Origin: Sphingomonas xinjiangensis
Lineage (GTDB): Bacteria; Pseudomonadota; Alphaproteobacteria; Sphingomonadales; Sphingomonadaceae
Assembly: GCF_014199255.1 (NCBI RefSeq)
Contig: NZ_JACIJF010000018.1
Span: 1-60,999, forward strand
Length of the DNA stretch: 60,999 nucleotides
Direction of reading: 5' to 3'
Made by a program: the position numbers and the translations under genes. The notes under the pieces are model-generated. The model had not been told where the DNA came from. It searched no databases and was given only the letters and a program-made list of their open reading frames with translations. Numbering within the stretch: the stretch's first letter is position 1; each line of letters opens with the position of its first letter. This document shows positions 44,339 through 52,700 of this stretch, piece by piece.

Positions 44339-44806
44339 CTAGGTGGTGGTAGAGGCGCTTGTTGCCAGGTCTGCTTGGAAGTCCTTGAATGCCGTAGCAC
44401 CGGGCGAGGATCCGAGCTGCTCCTGGAACTTGGCGAAGTCGGCAACTTCCCAATGCTCTGCGAGCTTTCCATTCTCGATCCGGTAGAACTGGAACGCCGC
44501 GAAATCCACGCGGTTACCGGTGGGCGTCATCCCACCGAAGTCGTGGACGTGGGTGCCGCTCACCCGGTTCATCACCGCCACGCGGTCTCCCTCCGCGATG
44601 ATCTGTTCGATGGTCCAGGTGAAGTCGGGGAAGCTCGCCTTCAAACCGCTGAGGTAGCTTCGGATCACCTCGATGCCGCTCGACTGCCCTTCGAGCTTGT
44701 CACCATAGTCTTGCGAGACGATCTCACCGAGTTCGCTCAGGTCGCCGGAGTTGAACATGGCAAAATAGCGCCGGACGATTTCCTTGTTCGCTTCGATGTC
44801 GTGCAT
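44339..44806 (-). CDS. SnoaL-like ester cyclase family protein
   Basis: 155 residues. The NTF2-like fold is shown by IVRRYFAMFNSGDLSELGEIV, YLSGLKASFPDFTWTIEQI, GTHVHDFGGMTPTGNRVDF and YRIENGKLAEHWEVADF. Function is unknown. It is the last of a minus-strand run with DoxX and two small genes. Related proteins are at 24.0 and 32.3 kb. Confidence 0.88.
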   Translation of the reverse strand: MHDIEANKEIVRRYFAMFNSGDLSELGEIVSQDYGDKLEGQSSGIEVIRSYLSGLKASFPDFTWTIEQIIAEGDRVAVMNRVSGTHVHDFGGMTPTGNRVDFAAFQFYRIENGKLAEHWEVADFAKFQEQLGSSPGATAFKDFQADLATSASTTT

Positions 44807-44839
44807 TTCAGTCTCCGAGTCGGTTGGTTGGATGCACGC

Positions 44840-45280
44840 TCAATGCCTGCGTGCGTCGAGGCTCAGCCGGCCAGGGCCGAACGCCACGATCTGGAGGAAG
44901 CCCCCCGCCATGGTCACGTTCTTGAAGAAGTGGATGAACTGGTTCTGGTCGCTGAAATGAGCGTGGAAAAACACTGCCGTGGCGATGCAGAACGCGGCTA
45001 GCACGGCTGCCATGAGGCGGGTTCTAAACCCGATGATCAGCGCCGTCGCACATCCAAGCTCGACTGAAAGTGCAATCAACAGCCCGAGAGACGGGAAAGG
45101 GAGCCCGACGGAGGCGATGAACCCGATCGTCGCTTCAGGCGCGAGCAGCTTGCCGGATCCAGAGATCAGGAACAGCCCGGCCATGGTCGTGCGACCCACT
45201 AGGGGAAGCACGTCTCTTGCGCTCACGGCGTTTCCGGTCGTGCTCAAAGGTTGGATCGTTGCCACGTGTATCTCCCACAT
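44840..45280 (-). CDS. DoxX family membrane protein
   Basis: Up to 146 residues. Four transmembrane helices and LVGRTTMAGLFLISGSGKLL, IGFIASVGLPFPSLG, LGCATALIIGFRTRL and FFHAHFSDQNQFIHFFKNVTMAG identify a DoxX protein. Some members work with thioredoxin-like proteins or quinone reductases in redox stress. A GTG at 45265 with GGGAG upstream may be the true start, rather than the ATG at 45280. A close paralogue is encoded at 46.0 kb, three genes away. Confidence 0.9.
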   Translation of the reverse strand: MWEIHVATIQPLSTTGNAVSARDVLPLVGRTTMAGLFLISGSGKLLAPEATIGFIASVGLPFPSLGLLIALSVELGCATALIIGFRTRLMAAVLAAFCIATAVFFHAHFSDQNQFIHFFKNVTMAGGFLQIVAFGPGRLSLDARRH

Positions 45281-45388
45281 TGCCGGCAGATGCGCCTGGA
45301 CTTGAGTAGGAGGTCGGCAGGACCAAGGGCGAACGCCTAATGGTCATCCAGGCAATGCGCCGCCGGCAATCAATCAGGCGTCGGCCGA

Positions 45389-45586
45389 TCACCGCCGAGG
45401 GAGGAGCAGGCTTACGAGCAAGGCGGCGAGGATGAGCACGACTGCAGCCGAGATCAAACTATCCTGAGTCAGAAGCAGCAGCTGATTGAAGGTGACTGCT
45501 CCAGCGCCTGCCCCCGTAGCGACCATCGCGGCGTCCTGAACCACGGCGATCGGCCGGCGCTGTGCGCTGTTCGGGCGTTGCTTCAC
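45389..45586 (-). CDS. small single-pass membrane protein
   Basis: 65 residues from a GTG at 45586 that overlaps the preceding stop (GTGA) and has AGGAG upstream; an open extension to 45676 overlaps the upstream gene. A basic N-terminus (VKQRPNSAQRRP) is followed by a polar stretch and a C-terminal helix SAAVVLILAALLVSLLLPRR. I do not recognise a family. Its place between two DoxX genes suggests an accessory membrane role. Confidence 0.55.
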   Translation of the reverse strand: MKQRPNSAQRRPIAVVQDAAMVATGAGAGAVTFNQLLLLTQDSLISAAVVLILAALLVSLLLPRR

Positions 45587-45936
45587 GAGCGAGCTCCTAC
45601 GGCTTCGCGCACCTTCGCAAGTTGCCAGTCCGAATAGCCGGCATCGTGTGCCTCGGACGTCGCACCGCCGAGCCACTTCCGGCCACCGAGGCGAGCGAGA
45701 ACTGCGAAGCGGCGAAGCGCTTCCAGGCGCCTGTCTGCGAGGGGCGGTGAGACCTTCGCGGCGGTGACGGCTCGCAGCCAGCGCGTGAGTCGCGAAGGCT
45801 CCAACACGGTGTTCAGAGTGTCGAGCTTGGAAATCGAGATAACTTCCTCCTCAAGCACGGTGAACGGCTTGCTGCTGCCTTGCGCGACGTGCGCGCGAGC
45901 GTTCGCAAGCTCTGAAGAGAGGTCGAGATAGGCCAT
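45583..45936 (-). CDS. hypothetical protein in DoxX cluster
   Basis: 117 residues with AGGAG before the ATG. It begins MAYLDLSSELANARAHVAQG, has SKPFTVLEEEVISISKLDTLNTV, and a basic middle with LADRRLEALRRFAVL. Predicted to be soluble and mostly helical. No domain was recognised. It is translationally coupled to the small membrane protein downstream and follows the second DoxX gene by 54 bases. Confidence 0.6.
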   Translation of the reverse strand: MAYLDLSSELANARAHVAQGSSKPFTVLEEEVISISKLDTLNTVLEPSRLTRWLRAVTAAKVSPPLADRRLEALRRFAVLARLGGRKWLGGATSEAHDAGYSDWQLAKVREAVGARS

Positions 45937-45990
45937 GGTGGGCTCCTGACGATTGCGACCCGGAGGGCATCCGCCCTCCGGGCGAAGGCC

Positions 45991-46431
45991 TCAGCGCAGT
46001 TTGGCGTCCAGGCTCAGGCGGCCGGCTCCGAAGCTGACCACCTGAAGAAGCCCGCCTGCCATGGCGATGTTCTTGAAGAAGTGGATGAACTGGTTCTGGT
46101 CGGCAAGGTCAGCGTGGAAGCTGATGGCGGTGGCGATGGAGAATGCCGCCAGAAGCGCCGCGACGAGCTTGGTTCGGTAGCCGACGATCAATGCGGCGCC
46201 TCCCACTAGCTCAACCAGCACCGCCGCAGCAAAGGCCAGCGTCGGGAATGGCAGGCCGACCGTCTGGATGAAGCCGATGGTCATCGCGGGAGCCGAAATC
46301 TTCGATAGCCCCGAAAGCAGGAAGATGGCGGCGATGAGGATGCGGCCGGTGAGAGGCAGAATGCCTGCGGCAGCGGATTCCTTGGACATAGCGATGCCGG
46401 ATGGGGCGGCGCTGGCAGTGACAGTGGACAT
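45991..46431 (-). CDS. DoxX family membrane protein
   Basis: 146 residues from the ATG at 46431 with AGGAGA upstream; longer frames to 46761 have no support. Four helices and ILIAAIFLLSGLSKISAP, IGFIQTVGLPFPTL and FHADLADQNQFIHFFKN place it in DoxX. It is clearly paralogous to the gene at 44.8 kb (shared DQNQFIHFFKN, MAGG, GRLSLDA). It is divergent from the pirin gene. Confidence 0.92.
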   Translation of the reverse strand: MSTVTASAAPSGIAMSKESAAAGILPLTGRILIAAIFLLSGLSKISAPAMTIGFIQTVGLPFPTLAFAAAVLVELVGGAALIVGYRTKLVAALLAAFSIATAISFHADLADQNQFIHFFKNIAMAGGLLQVVSFGAGRLSLDAKLR

Positions 46432-46642
46432 GTGGTTCTCCTGTTCATTTCGGCAGGAAGGCCCCGCCGTGGCCCACTGATCTGGACAGGGTGGGCTTGG
46501 CGCAAAAGCTGAAAAGAATGGATCATTTCGTTCGACCTTTTCGGCAAGCTGTCTTGTCGGAAACTTCGAATGCTTCGCTCGATTCTTTGCGGCTTTTCCT
46601 CTCGCGCACGGGAGACGACATCCTCGGCAAAGGAGATTTGAC

Positions 46643-47506
46643 ATGACAGCGACCCGTGAGTTGAGCCGCCGAACACAGGCCTTCCGCACTCTCGAGGGTG
46701 ATGGAATCGAAGTGCTTCGAGCCATCCCTGCCGACGGCCTGGAAAGCGTCGGGCCCTTCATCTTCCTCGATCACTTCGGCCCGATCGCGTGGAAGCCGGG
46801 CGAGGAGAAGGGGGCTTCGGAGCATCCGCATGCCGGTATCGAGACGATGACGTTGCTGCTCGAAGGGCGCATGCGCCACAAGGACAGTCTGGGGAACGCG
46901 AGCACCATGGCTCCTGGCGACGTCCAGTGGATGCGTGCGGGTCGCGGCATCGTCCACGACGAGCAGCCCGATGTCAGCCAGATGAAGCCGGGCGAGCGCA
47001 CGCACGGGGTCCAGCTGTGGTTGAACCTGCCTAGGGGAGACAAGCATGTGGCTCCCGAATATCGCCACATCAGAGCAGACGAGATCCCGCTGATCTCGGA
47101 CGCGGAGGGTGTGCGGCAGCGGCTCATCGCGGGAACTGCCGGAGGTTACACCGGTCCGCTGAAGACATACGGCGACGCCCACGTGATCCACGCCAGCTTC
47201 GATGCGGATGCCGTGGTGACGGTGGACTTGTCGGCGGTGGCGGAACTTGCCGTCTACACCATAATCGGCAGTGCCGAGCTCGGATCCGTCGGGGACGTCA
47301 TCTCGGCGGGCGAACTTGGTGTGCTTTCCAAAGGTGGCCTGGTCCGCATCGACGGAAAAACCGGTAGCGAGTTGCTCATCATTGGCGGGCAGCCGCTGGA
47401 CGCGCCGATACTGCGCTATGGCCCCTTCGTCATGAACACGCCCTCGGAGCTCGACCGTGCCTTTGGCGACTATCGGCGCGGCGCCATGGGCAGGATCGCA
47501 GCCTAG
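46643..47506 (+). CDS. pirin family protein
   Basis: 287 residues, AGGAG before the ATG. Pirin cupin motifs: ESVGPFIFLDHFGPI, the metal site SEHPHAGIETMTLLLEG, GRGIVHDEQP and QLWLNLPRGDKHVAP. The C-terminal half has LGVLSKGGLVRI and GGQPLDAPILRYGPFVMNT. It is a true pirin with metal-ligand His-x-His and a distant paralogue of the one at 27.5 kb. Divergent from DoxX; a stem-loop-rich spacer separates it from the convergent LysR gene. Confidence 0.94.
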   Translation: MTATRELSRRTQAFRTLEGDGIEVLRAIPADGLESVGPFIFLDHFGPIAWKPGEEKGASEHPHAGIETMTLLLEGRMRHKDSLGNASTMAPGDVQWMRAGRGIVHDEQPDVSQMKPGERTHGVQLWLNLPRGDKHVAPEYRHIRADEIPLISDAEGVRQRLIAGTAGGYTGPLKTYGDAHVIHASFDADAVVTVDLSAVAELAVYTIIGSAELGSVGDVISAGELGVLSKGGLVRIDGKTGSELLIIGGQPLDAPILRYGPFVMNTPSELDRAFGDYRRGAMGRIAA

Positions 47507-47539
47507 AGCAACGGAGCCGGAAGGTTGCCCGTGCCCATA

Positions 47540-47571
47540 CCCGCCGAGAGAGGGGGGCTTCTCTCGGCGGG
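47540..47571. repeat. 12-bp perfect stem-loop after pirin gene
   Basis: CCCGCCGAGAGA (47540-47551) pairs exactly with TCTCTCGGCGGG (47560-47571) around an eight-base G-rich loop. It lies 33 bases after the pirin stop. A GC-rich stretch follows rather than a T-run. Confidence 0.75.
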
Positions 47572-47598
47572 GCGGGGCTATTTGGGGCTTAGCCCCGC
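47572..47598. repeat. competing hairpins next to stem-loop
   Basis: AGCCCCGC (47591-47598) can pair with GCGGGGCT (47572-47579), or its first six bases with GGGGCT (47584-47589). The two folds are mutually exclusive. Confidence 0.55.
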
Positions 47599-47600
47599 TG

Positions 47601-47662
47601 CGCATCAGCTCGTCACATCCGGCCCGGGGGTGGCGGATGCAGGGCACTCGCGAGCTGATGCG
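47601..47662. repeat. 12-bp inverted repeat with nested hairpin
   Basis: CGCATCAGCTCG (47601-47612) pairs with CGAGCTGATGCG (47651-47662). Inside the loop CATCCG (47616-47621) pairs with CGGATG (47634-47639). Confidence 0.65.
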
Positions 47663-47701
47663 AGGCTCTTGTCTGGGGCGCGATGCGCGCATCCCCTTAT
47701 C

Positions 47702-48646
47702 CTATGCCGCAAGCGCCGGACGCTGCCGCACCGGCTCACATCCTCCAAGCCGCTGGTCGAGACGTCGCTCTTCATCGCGCAGGAACGCGATCAGCGCAGT
47801 GGCCCGGGCGCTGCGGCTCTGACCCACGGGCGCGCAGGCGAACAGCGACTTCGTGCCGAGACTCCAGTCGGGGAGAACCTGCACCAGATGACCCGATCGA
47901 AGCGCCTGATCGATCAGTAGGCGCGGCAAGCAGCCGATGCCAGTTCCTGCCAGCACTGCGTGCATGAGCGTGCTGATCGAACTGAAGCTGATCCTGTTGG
48001 GCGTCTGCACGATCGCTTGCAGACCTGTCTGCGAGAAGCGCCACGTCATCGCTCGGCTGCCAGCCGTGTTCTGGTCGAGACAGGTGTGACTGCTCGTCAG
48101 GTCCGTTGGCGTTTCCGGCGCACCTGCGCGCGCCAGATAGGCCGGGCTGGCGCAGACGACCGTCTCGCTGTCCAGAAGCGCGATGGCATGAGGCGAAGGC
48201 TCGTCGCCGATGTAGAGGCGGACGTCCCAATCCGTCGAACTCGCAGCGCTCCCCTCTTCGTCGATGCGCAGATCAATCTGGGGATAAACCGCCATGAAGC
48301 CTGGCGTCACGTGGGCAAGGAACAGACTGGCGCTTGCATCCGCCCGCACCGTCAAAAGCCCAACCGGGTCGTCCTCGGCACCCCTGATCTCATCGGCCGA
48401 TTCCGCCAGCCTATGCAGAAGCGGAACTGTCTGTTCGTAGAAGCGCAGCCCCTCGGACGTAGGGACGATACCTCTTGCAGTGCGGTGGAACAGCTTGACC
48501 CCGAGCCGCTCCTCAAGGCGGCCGACGGCCCTGCTGACGCCTGACGTGGTGAGGCCGACGACGCCCGATGCAGCGACGAAGCTTCCGCTCTCGACCGCGC
48601 TGGCGAACACACCCACCCCGCTGATCAGGCGCTCATCGAACCACAT
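47702..48646 (-). CDS. LysR-family transcriptional regulator
   Basis: 314 residues from the ATG at 48646, which has GGAGG and AAGG upstream; the open frame beyond lacks helix-turn-helix sequence. It has FASAVESGSFVAASGVVGL, a winged helix with TTSGVSRAVGRLEERLGVKLF and HRTARG, and a LysR ligand-binding domain. It is of the CrgA/DhcR-like group. It converges with pirin and could regulate the DoxX/pirin genes. Confidence 0.92.
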   Translation of the reverse strand: MWFDERLISGVGVFASAVESGSFVAASGVVGLTTSGVSRAVGRLEERLGVKLFHRTARGIVPTSEGLRFYEQTVPLLHRLAESADEIRGAEDDPVGLLTVRADASASLFLAHVTPGFMAVYPQIDLRIDEEGSAASSTDWDVRLYIGDEPSPHAIALLDSETVVCASPAYLARAGAPETPTDLTSSHTCLDQNTAGSRAMTWRFSQTGLQAIVQTPNRISFSSISTLMHAVLAGTGIGCLPRLLIDQALRSGHLVQVLPDWSLGTKSLFACAPVGQSRSARATALIAFLRDEERRLDQRLGGCEPVRQRPALAA

Positions 48647-48920
48647 GCCTTGCCTCCAACCCGTCGGTGTGGAGGCGATCATATTCAATGGGCCCGCGAG
48701 CGGCAGTTGTACCGTCGTATCATTCGCGGGAGGAATGTCGTTGCCCATGCGGAAGGAGAGCGCAGCGGCGAATTTCCGGTGGCATGCAGGCCAGCTGGAC
48801 TGGATCGAGACGGCACGGGATGCGCTCGCCAGCAACGGCTTTGGCTAAACCATCGTGTAATTGCGCCATCCACCTCCTAGCCCGAATGCCAAGTTCGGGC
48901 TCCGTCCGTAGAAGCGAAAC

Positions 48921-49790
48921 ATGATCAGTCTAAACGGCTACAAATTCTCCGAAGCCCGTTATGGCTCCGCCACAATCCGGCGAGCGGTGGCCGAGCACCT
49001 CCCACCGCTGGTCCTTCTCGACGAGGGCGGCCAAAGCCTGGCTGAGAACGCGGCGCTCTGCGCTAGAGCCCTGGAGGTCGGTTCGTCGTTCTCCAATCTG
49101 TGGGCCGAAGAGCCGATTGGTCTCGTCGAGGTCGATGGTCGCCAATCACTCGCCTTCGCGGACAACCGGATCACCAGGCTGGACGGGCTACTCGGTCGCC
49201 CTATGGACATCAGCCACTTCCTGTCTGTCGCGAGTGCTGTCACCGAGGCAGTGGCGCAGATGCACCGAAGCGGGCATGTCCACCGAGCGCTTAGGCCGTG
49301 GCATCTATTTCTGCGTCCGGACAACAACGTCGGCATCGTGGGCCTTGGACGGGTGCAGGGCCTATCGAGCGACATTGAACACGACGTGCTTGAGGCATCG
49401 GCCGATGATCTCGCCTATGTGGCTCCCGAGCAGATCCGCCGCCCCGCACGCTCGGACGAGCACTCCGACCTCTATGCGCTGGGCATCATCTTCTACGAGA
49501 TGCTCGCGGCCAGAAGACCCTTCGACGGTGGTGATCCCCTGGAATGGGCGCACGCGCACACCGCGCTGACCGCGCTTCCGCCGTCCACGCTCCGCCCGCT
49601 GATCCCTTCAGCTGTGTCGGACCTGATCATGCGGCTGCTGTCCAAGGACCCAGAAGACCGGTTCCAGTCCGCAGGGAGCTTGCGAGAGGCGCTGAAACGC
49701 CTCGCGAGCGCATGGCTGCGCCCCGGCATCGAACGCATCGGCGCTCACGCAAGCGCACGCGCTTGGCCAGGTCGAGCTGCGCGAGCGTGA
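48921..49790 (+). CDS. N-terminal pseudokinase domain of a giant hybrid kinase (frameshifted)
   Basis: 289 residues. The fold of Hanks-type Ser/Thr kinases is visible: HVHRALRPWHLFL at the catalytic loop, YVAPEQIRRPARS (APE-like) and HSDLYALGIIFYEMLAARRPF. Key residues are changed: the catalytic-loop Asp is Ala (HRA for HRD), and the DFG motif reads VGLG, so phosphotransfer is unlikely. In homologues this domain is continuous with an AAA-like ATPase, GAF, PAS and histidine kinase. Here the frame ends at TGA 49788-49790 in an abnormal tail (SARAWPGRAARA), while the next frame holds the missing continuation. Confidence 0.82.
   Translation: MISLNGYKFSEARYGSATIRRAVAEHLPPLVLLDEGGQSLAENAALCARALEVGSSFSNLWAEEPIGLVEVDGRQSLAFADNRITRLDGLLGRPMDISHFLSVASAVTEAVAQMHRSGHVHRALRPWHLFLRPDNNVGIVGLGRVQGLSSDIEHDVLEASADDLAYVAPEQIRRPARSDEHSDLYALGIIFYEMLAARRPFDGGDPLEWAHAHTALTALPPSTLRPLIPSAVSDLIMRLLSKDPEDRFQSAGSLREALKRLASAWLRPGIERIGAHASARAWPGRAARA
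49570..49790 (+). other. frameshift window in the giant kinase gene
   Basis: Both the pseudokinase frame and the ATPase frame are open only here. Dropping one G near 49740 (ATCGGCGCTC) would join IERI to ALTQAHALG, giving a linker like that in intact homologues. No -1 slippery heptamer was seen, so recoding seems unlikely. Confidence 0.7.
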
Positions 49791-52700
49791 TTGGGCGCAG
49801 GAACATCTGAAGACCCGAGTAGCGGAACTCGCGAAGAGCGGGCAGTTCCACGTCACGGCGATCAGCGGCAGTGCGGGATCGGGCAAGACGACGCTGGTCC
49901 GGACGGTCCAGGCCGATCTGCTCTCAGCGGGCGCCCATTTCGGCGATGGCAAGTTCTCGCAAGTCGGAAACGAGCTTCCTTACGGACCATTGGCGGCGGC
50001 CCTAGGTGGACGGCTGCGCGCTCTAGCGAGAGCGCCTGGCGCCGCCGACGTCGCCGAGACGGTCAGCGCCATGCTCGGCGCCGATCTGGGATCGCTCGCG
50101 AAGATCCTGCCGGGTCTGCGCGAACTCCTTCCTGACATCCCCCAGCCCGCTGAGCCGATGGGCGATCCGGAGCTCAGGTTGCATCGTGCTCTGCTAAGAC
50201 TGATTGGATACCTCGGCGAACACGGCCCCATCGTCCTCTTCATCGACGACATCCAATGGGCGAGGCCTGCGTTCGTGCGGCTTGCGCGGGCGCTTGTCGC
50301 GTCCGGAGGCATCCCGAACATGCTCCTGATCGTCGCATTGAGGGACGACGAGGCGAAGGCGCGGTCGGACGTCGCAGAGCTGATCGATCTGCTTGCGTCG
50401 GATCCTTCGTTCGGCCTTCTCGCCCTGCCTCCACTTACTCCGGCCGGTGTTCAGCAGGTTGCGGAGGAGCTCCTGGGCGGGCTGGTGTCCTCCCTGGCGG
50501 AGCAGGTCCATTCGCAGTCGCGCGGCAATCCGCTCCATGCGGTCCAACTCCTGTCCGCACTCGCGGAAAGCCGGGCTTCTCAACCGCATCAGGCGCTTGC
50601 GACTGACAACCCGGTGGCCGGGGATGTCGTTGCGCTGTTGCGAAGCAAGATCCTCGAGCTGCCGGCCGATACGCTCGGACTCCTGTGTCAAGCGGCGTGC
50701 ATCGGCCATGCCGTATCGGCGCCGATCTCCGGCGCCCTCTGGTCACAGGATGCCAGGGCCGGCTTCATACCCGCCATCGATGCCGGGCTGGTCAGTTGGG
50801 CCGGCGACGAACTGGAGTTTTCGCACGACAAGGTCCACGAAGCCGCTTTGATGCTGCTCGACGCGCCGGCACGGCGGCAGGCTCACAAGGAGGTGGGAGA
50901 GGCTCTGCTGCTAGCCGCAGGAGCCGAGGGCGACGAACTGGCGCTCGCCGCTCTCAACCAGATTGCCCGCGGCTACGAATACGTCGCGCCCAACGAACGC
51001 GAAAGCGTCGCGCGCCGCGTCATCGAAGGCGCCGGGATCGCTCAGGGGTCACTGGCCTTCCAGGTGGCGGTGGATCTGCTCGACGCGGCCGAGAACATGC
51101 TCGGACAGACTAGATGGGATGCCAATCCTCGTTTGGCGGTCGAGATCGCGATCGCGATGGCGCGCGCGCTCATGCTCTCCGGAAACATGGCTCTCGCGCT
51201 CGATCGGCTTGAAGATCTGCTGACGCGGTCGTTGCCGCTCGGGGAGCAACGAGCTGCAGTCTACCTCAAGGTCGTTGGGCTGATCGCCTCCGACAGGTAC
51301 AGCGAGGCCATCGACGTGAGCCTGGCCCATCTACGCGTTGAAGGCATCATGTTCAGCCGGTCACCCAGCAACGAGGACGTGGACGCGGAGTATGCCCGCC
51401 TGCTTCGCTCCGTCGAACATGGTGCACTCGACGAGATCGTAGATCGCGACGCCCTTTCGGACGAGGCGCTGCTGTTCCAGGTGAATCTGCTGTCCGAGCT
51501 GATCCCGGCTTCACTCTCCATCGACCGCAATCTCTTCGCGATGGTCACGACCAGGATCACCAACATCACGCTGGAACACGGTCCCAACGCAACCGGTGCC
51601 TACGTGTTCGCGACGATGAACATGGTCGTCGGCTTCCGCTTCGGAGATTTCCAGCTCGGCCACCGGTTTGGCACGACCGCGATGGAGCTGGTGAAGCGGC
51701 CGGAACTCGCGGGCCGCAAGGCACGTGCCATCCAATGCTTCGGAGCACTCGTCGTCCCCTGGAACGGCCATGTTCGAAGCGGCATCACTTTCGTCGAGCA
51801 GGGCCTCGACGCCGCCATAGAAGCCGGTGATCTGGTGTTTGCGGCCTATAGCCGGGATCACATGCAGACGCTGCGCTATGTAAGCGCGGACCCGCTTCCC
51901 CTGGTGGAGCGTGAAGCCCAGTCGGCTGTCGTTTCGGCTCACAACGCGGGCATCGCGCACGCCTCGACCTTCCAGGTCCAGGTTGCGCGGGCCCGAGCCC
52001 TGCAGGGTGGCGCAAGCGCATTCGGGACGCTCGACGACGGCGAATTCAGCGAGGCGCAGTACGAGGCGATGCTGAACGCCTGGCCGGGTCTCGGAATGGC
52101 CACGTTCCGCTATCTCACGTTCAAGCTCGAGGCCCGCCTGCAGGCAGGTCGCCTCGACGAGGCGCTCGCCTGCTCGAGGGACGCAGAGTCCCTCCAATGG
52201 ACGTGCGCCTCCTTCTTCGACGTGGCCGAATATCAGCTTCATTCGGGTCTGGCAGCCGCAGACGCGCTGGCGATCGGACACCCTGACCGAGAGTATCTGC
52301 AGAGCAGGCTTGATACGGCCGTCGGCGAGATGCGCCGGTGGTCCGACAGCGCGCCCGACAACTTCAGATGCCGCATGCTTCTGCTGGAGGGCGCACGCTG
52401 GTTCGCCCGTGGCGACTACGGCCTAGCTTCGAGCTGCTTCGACCAGAGCCTGCAATCCGCTGCCGACAACGGGTTCGTTCAGATCGAGGCATTCGCAGCG
52501 GAACGCGCCGCGCTCGCGAAGCGCGCGGCAGGCATGCTGGAGGTCGCCGCCGCCTATGCGGCACTTGCGTACAGGAAGTATCTCGAATGGGGTGCAGGGG
52601 CCAAGGCCAAAGCACTCCTCGATGCTTGGCCAACAGCGGGGGCAAACGACCGGAACCTCGCCTCTCATGCACTCACGCTCGAGAAGCTGGACCTGGGAGC

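Noticed and set aside
46523..47692. 389-codon minus-strand frame opposite the second pirin
   Set aside because: Antisense to a clear pirin gene; no domain or ribosome site.
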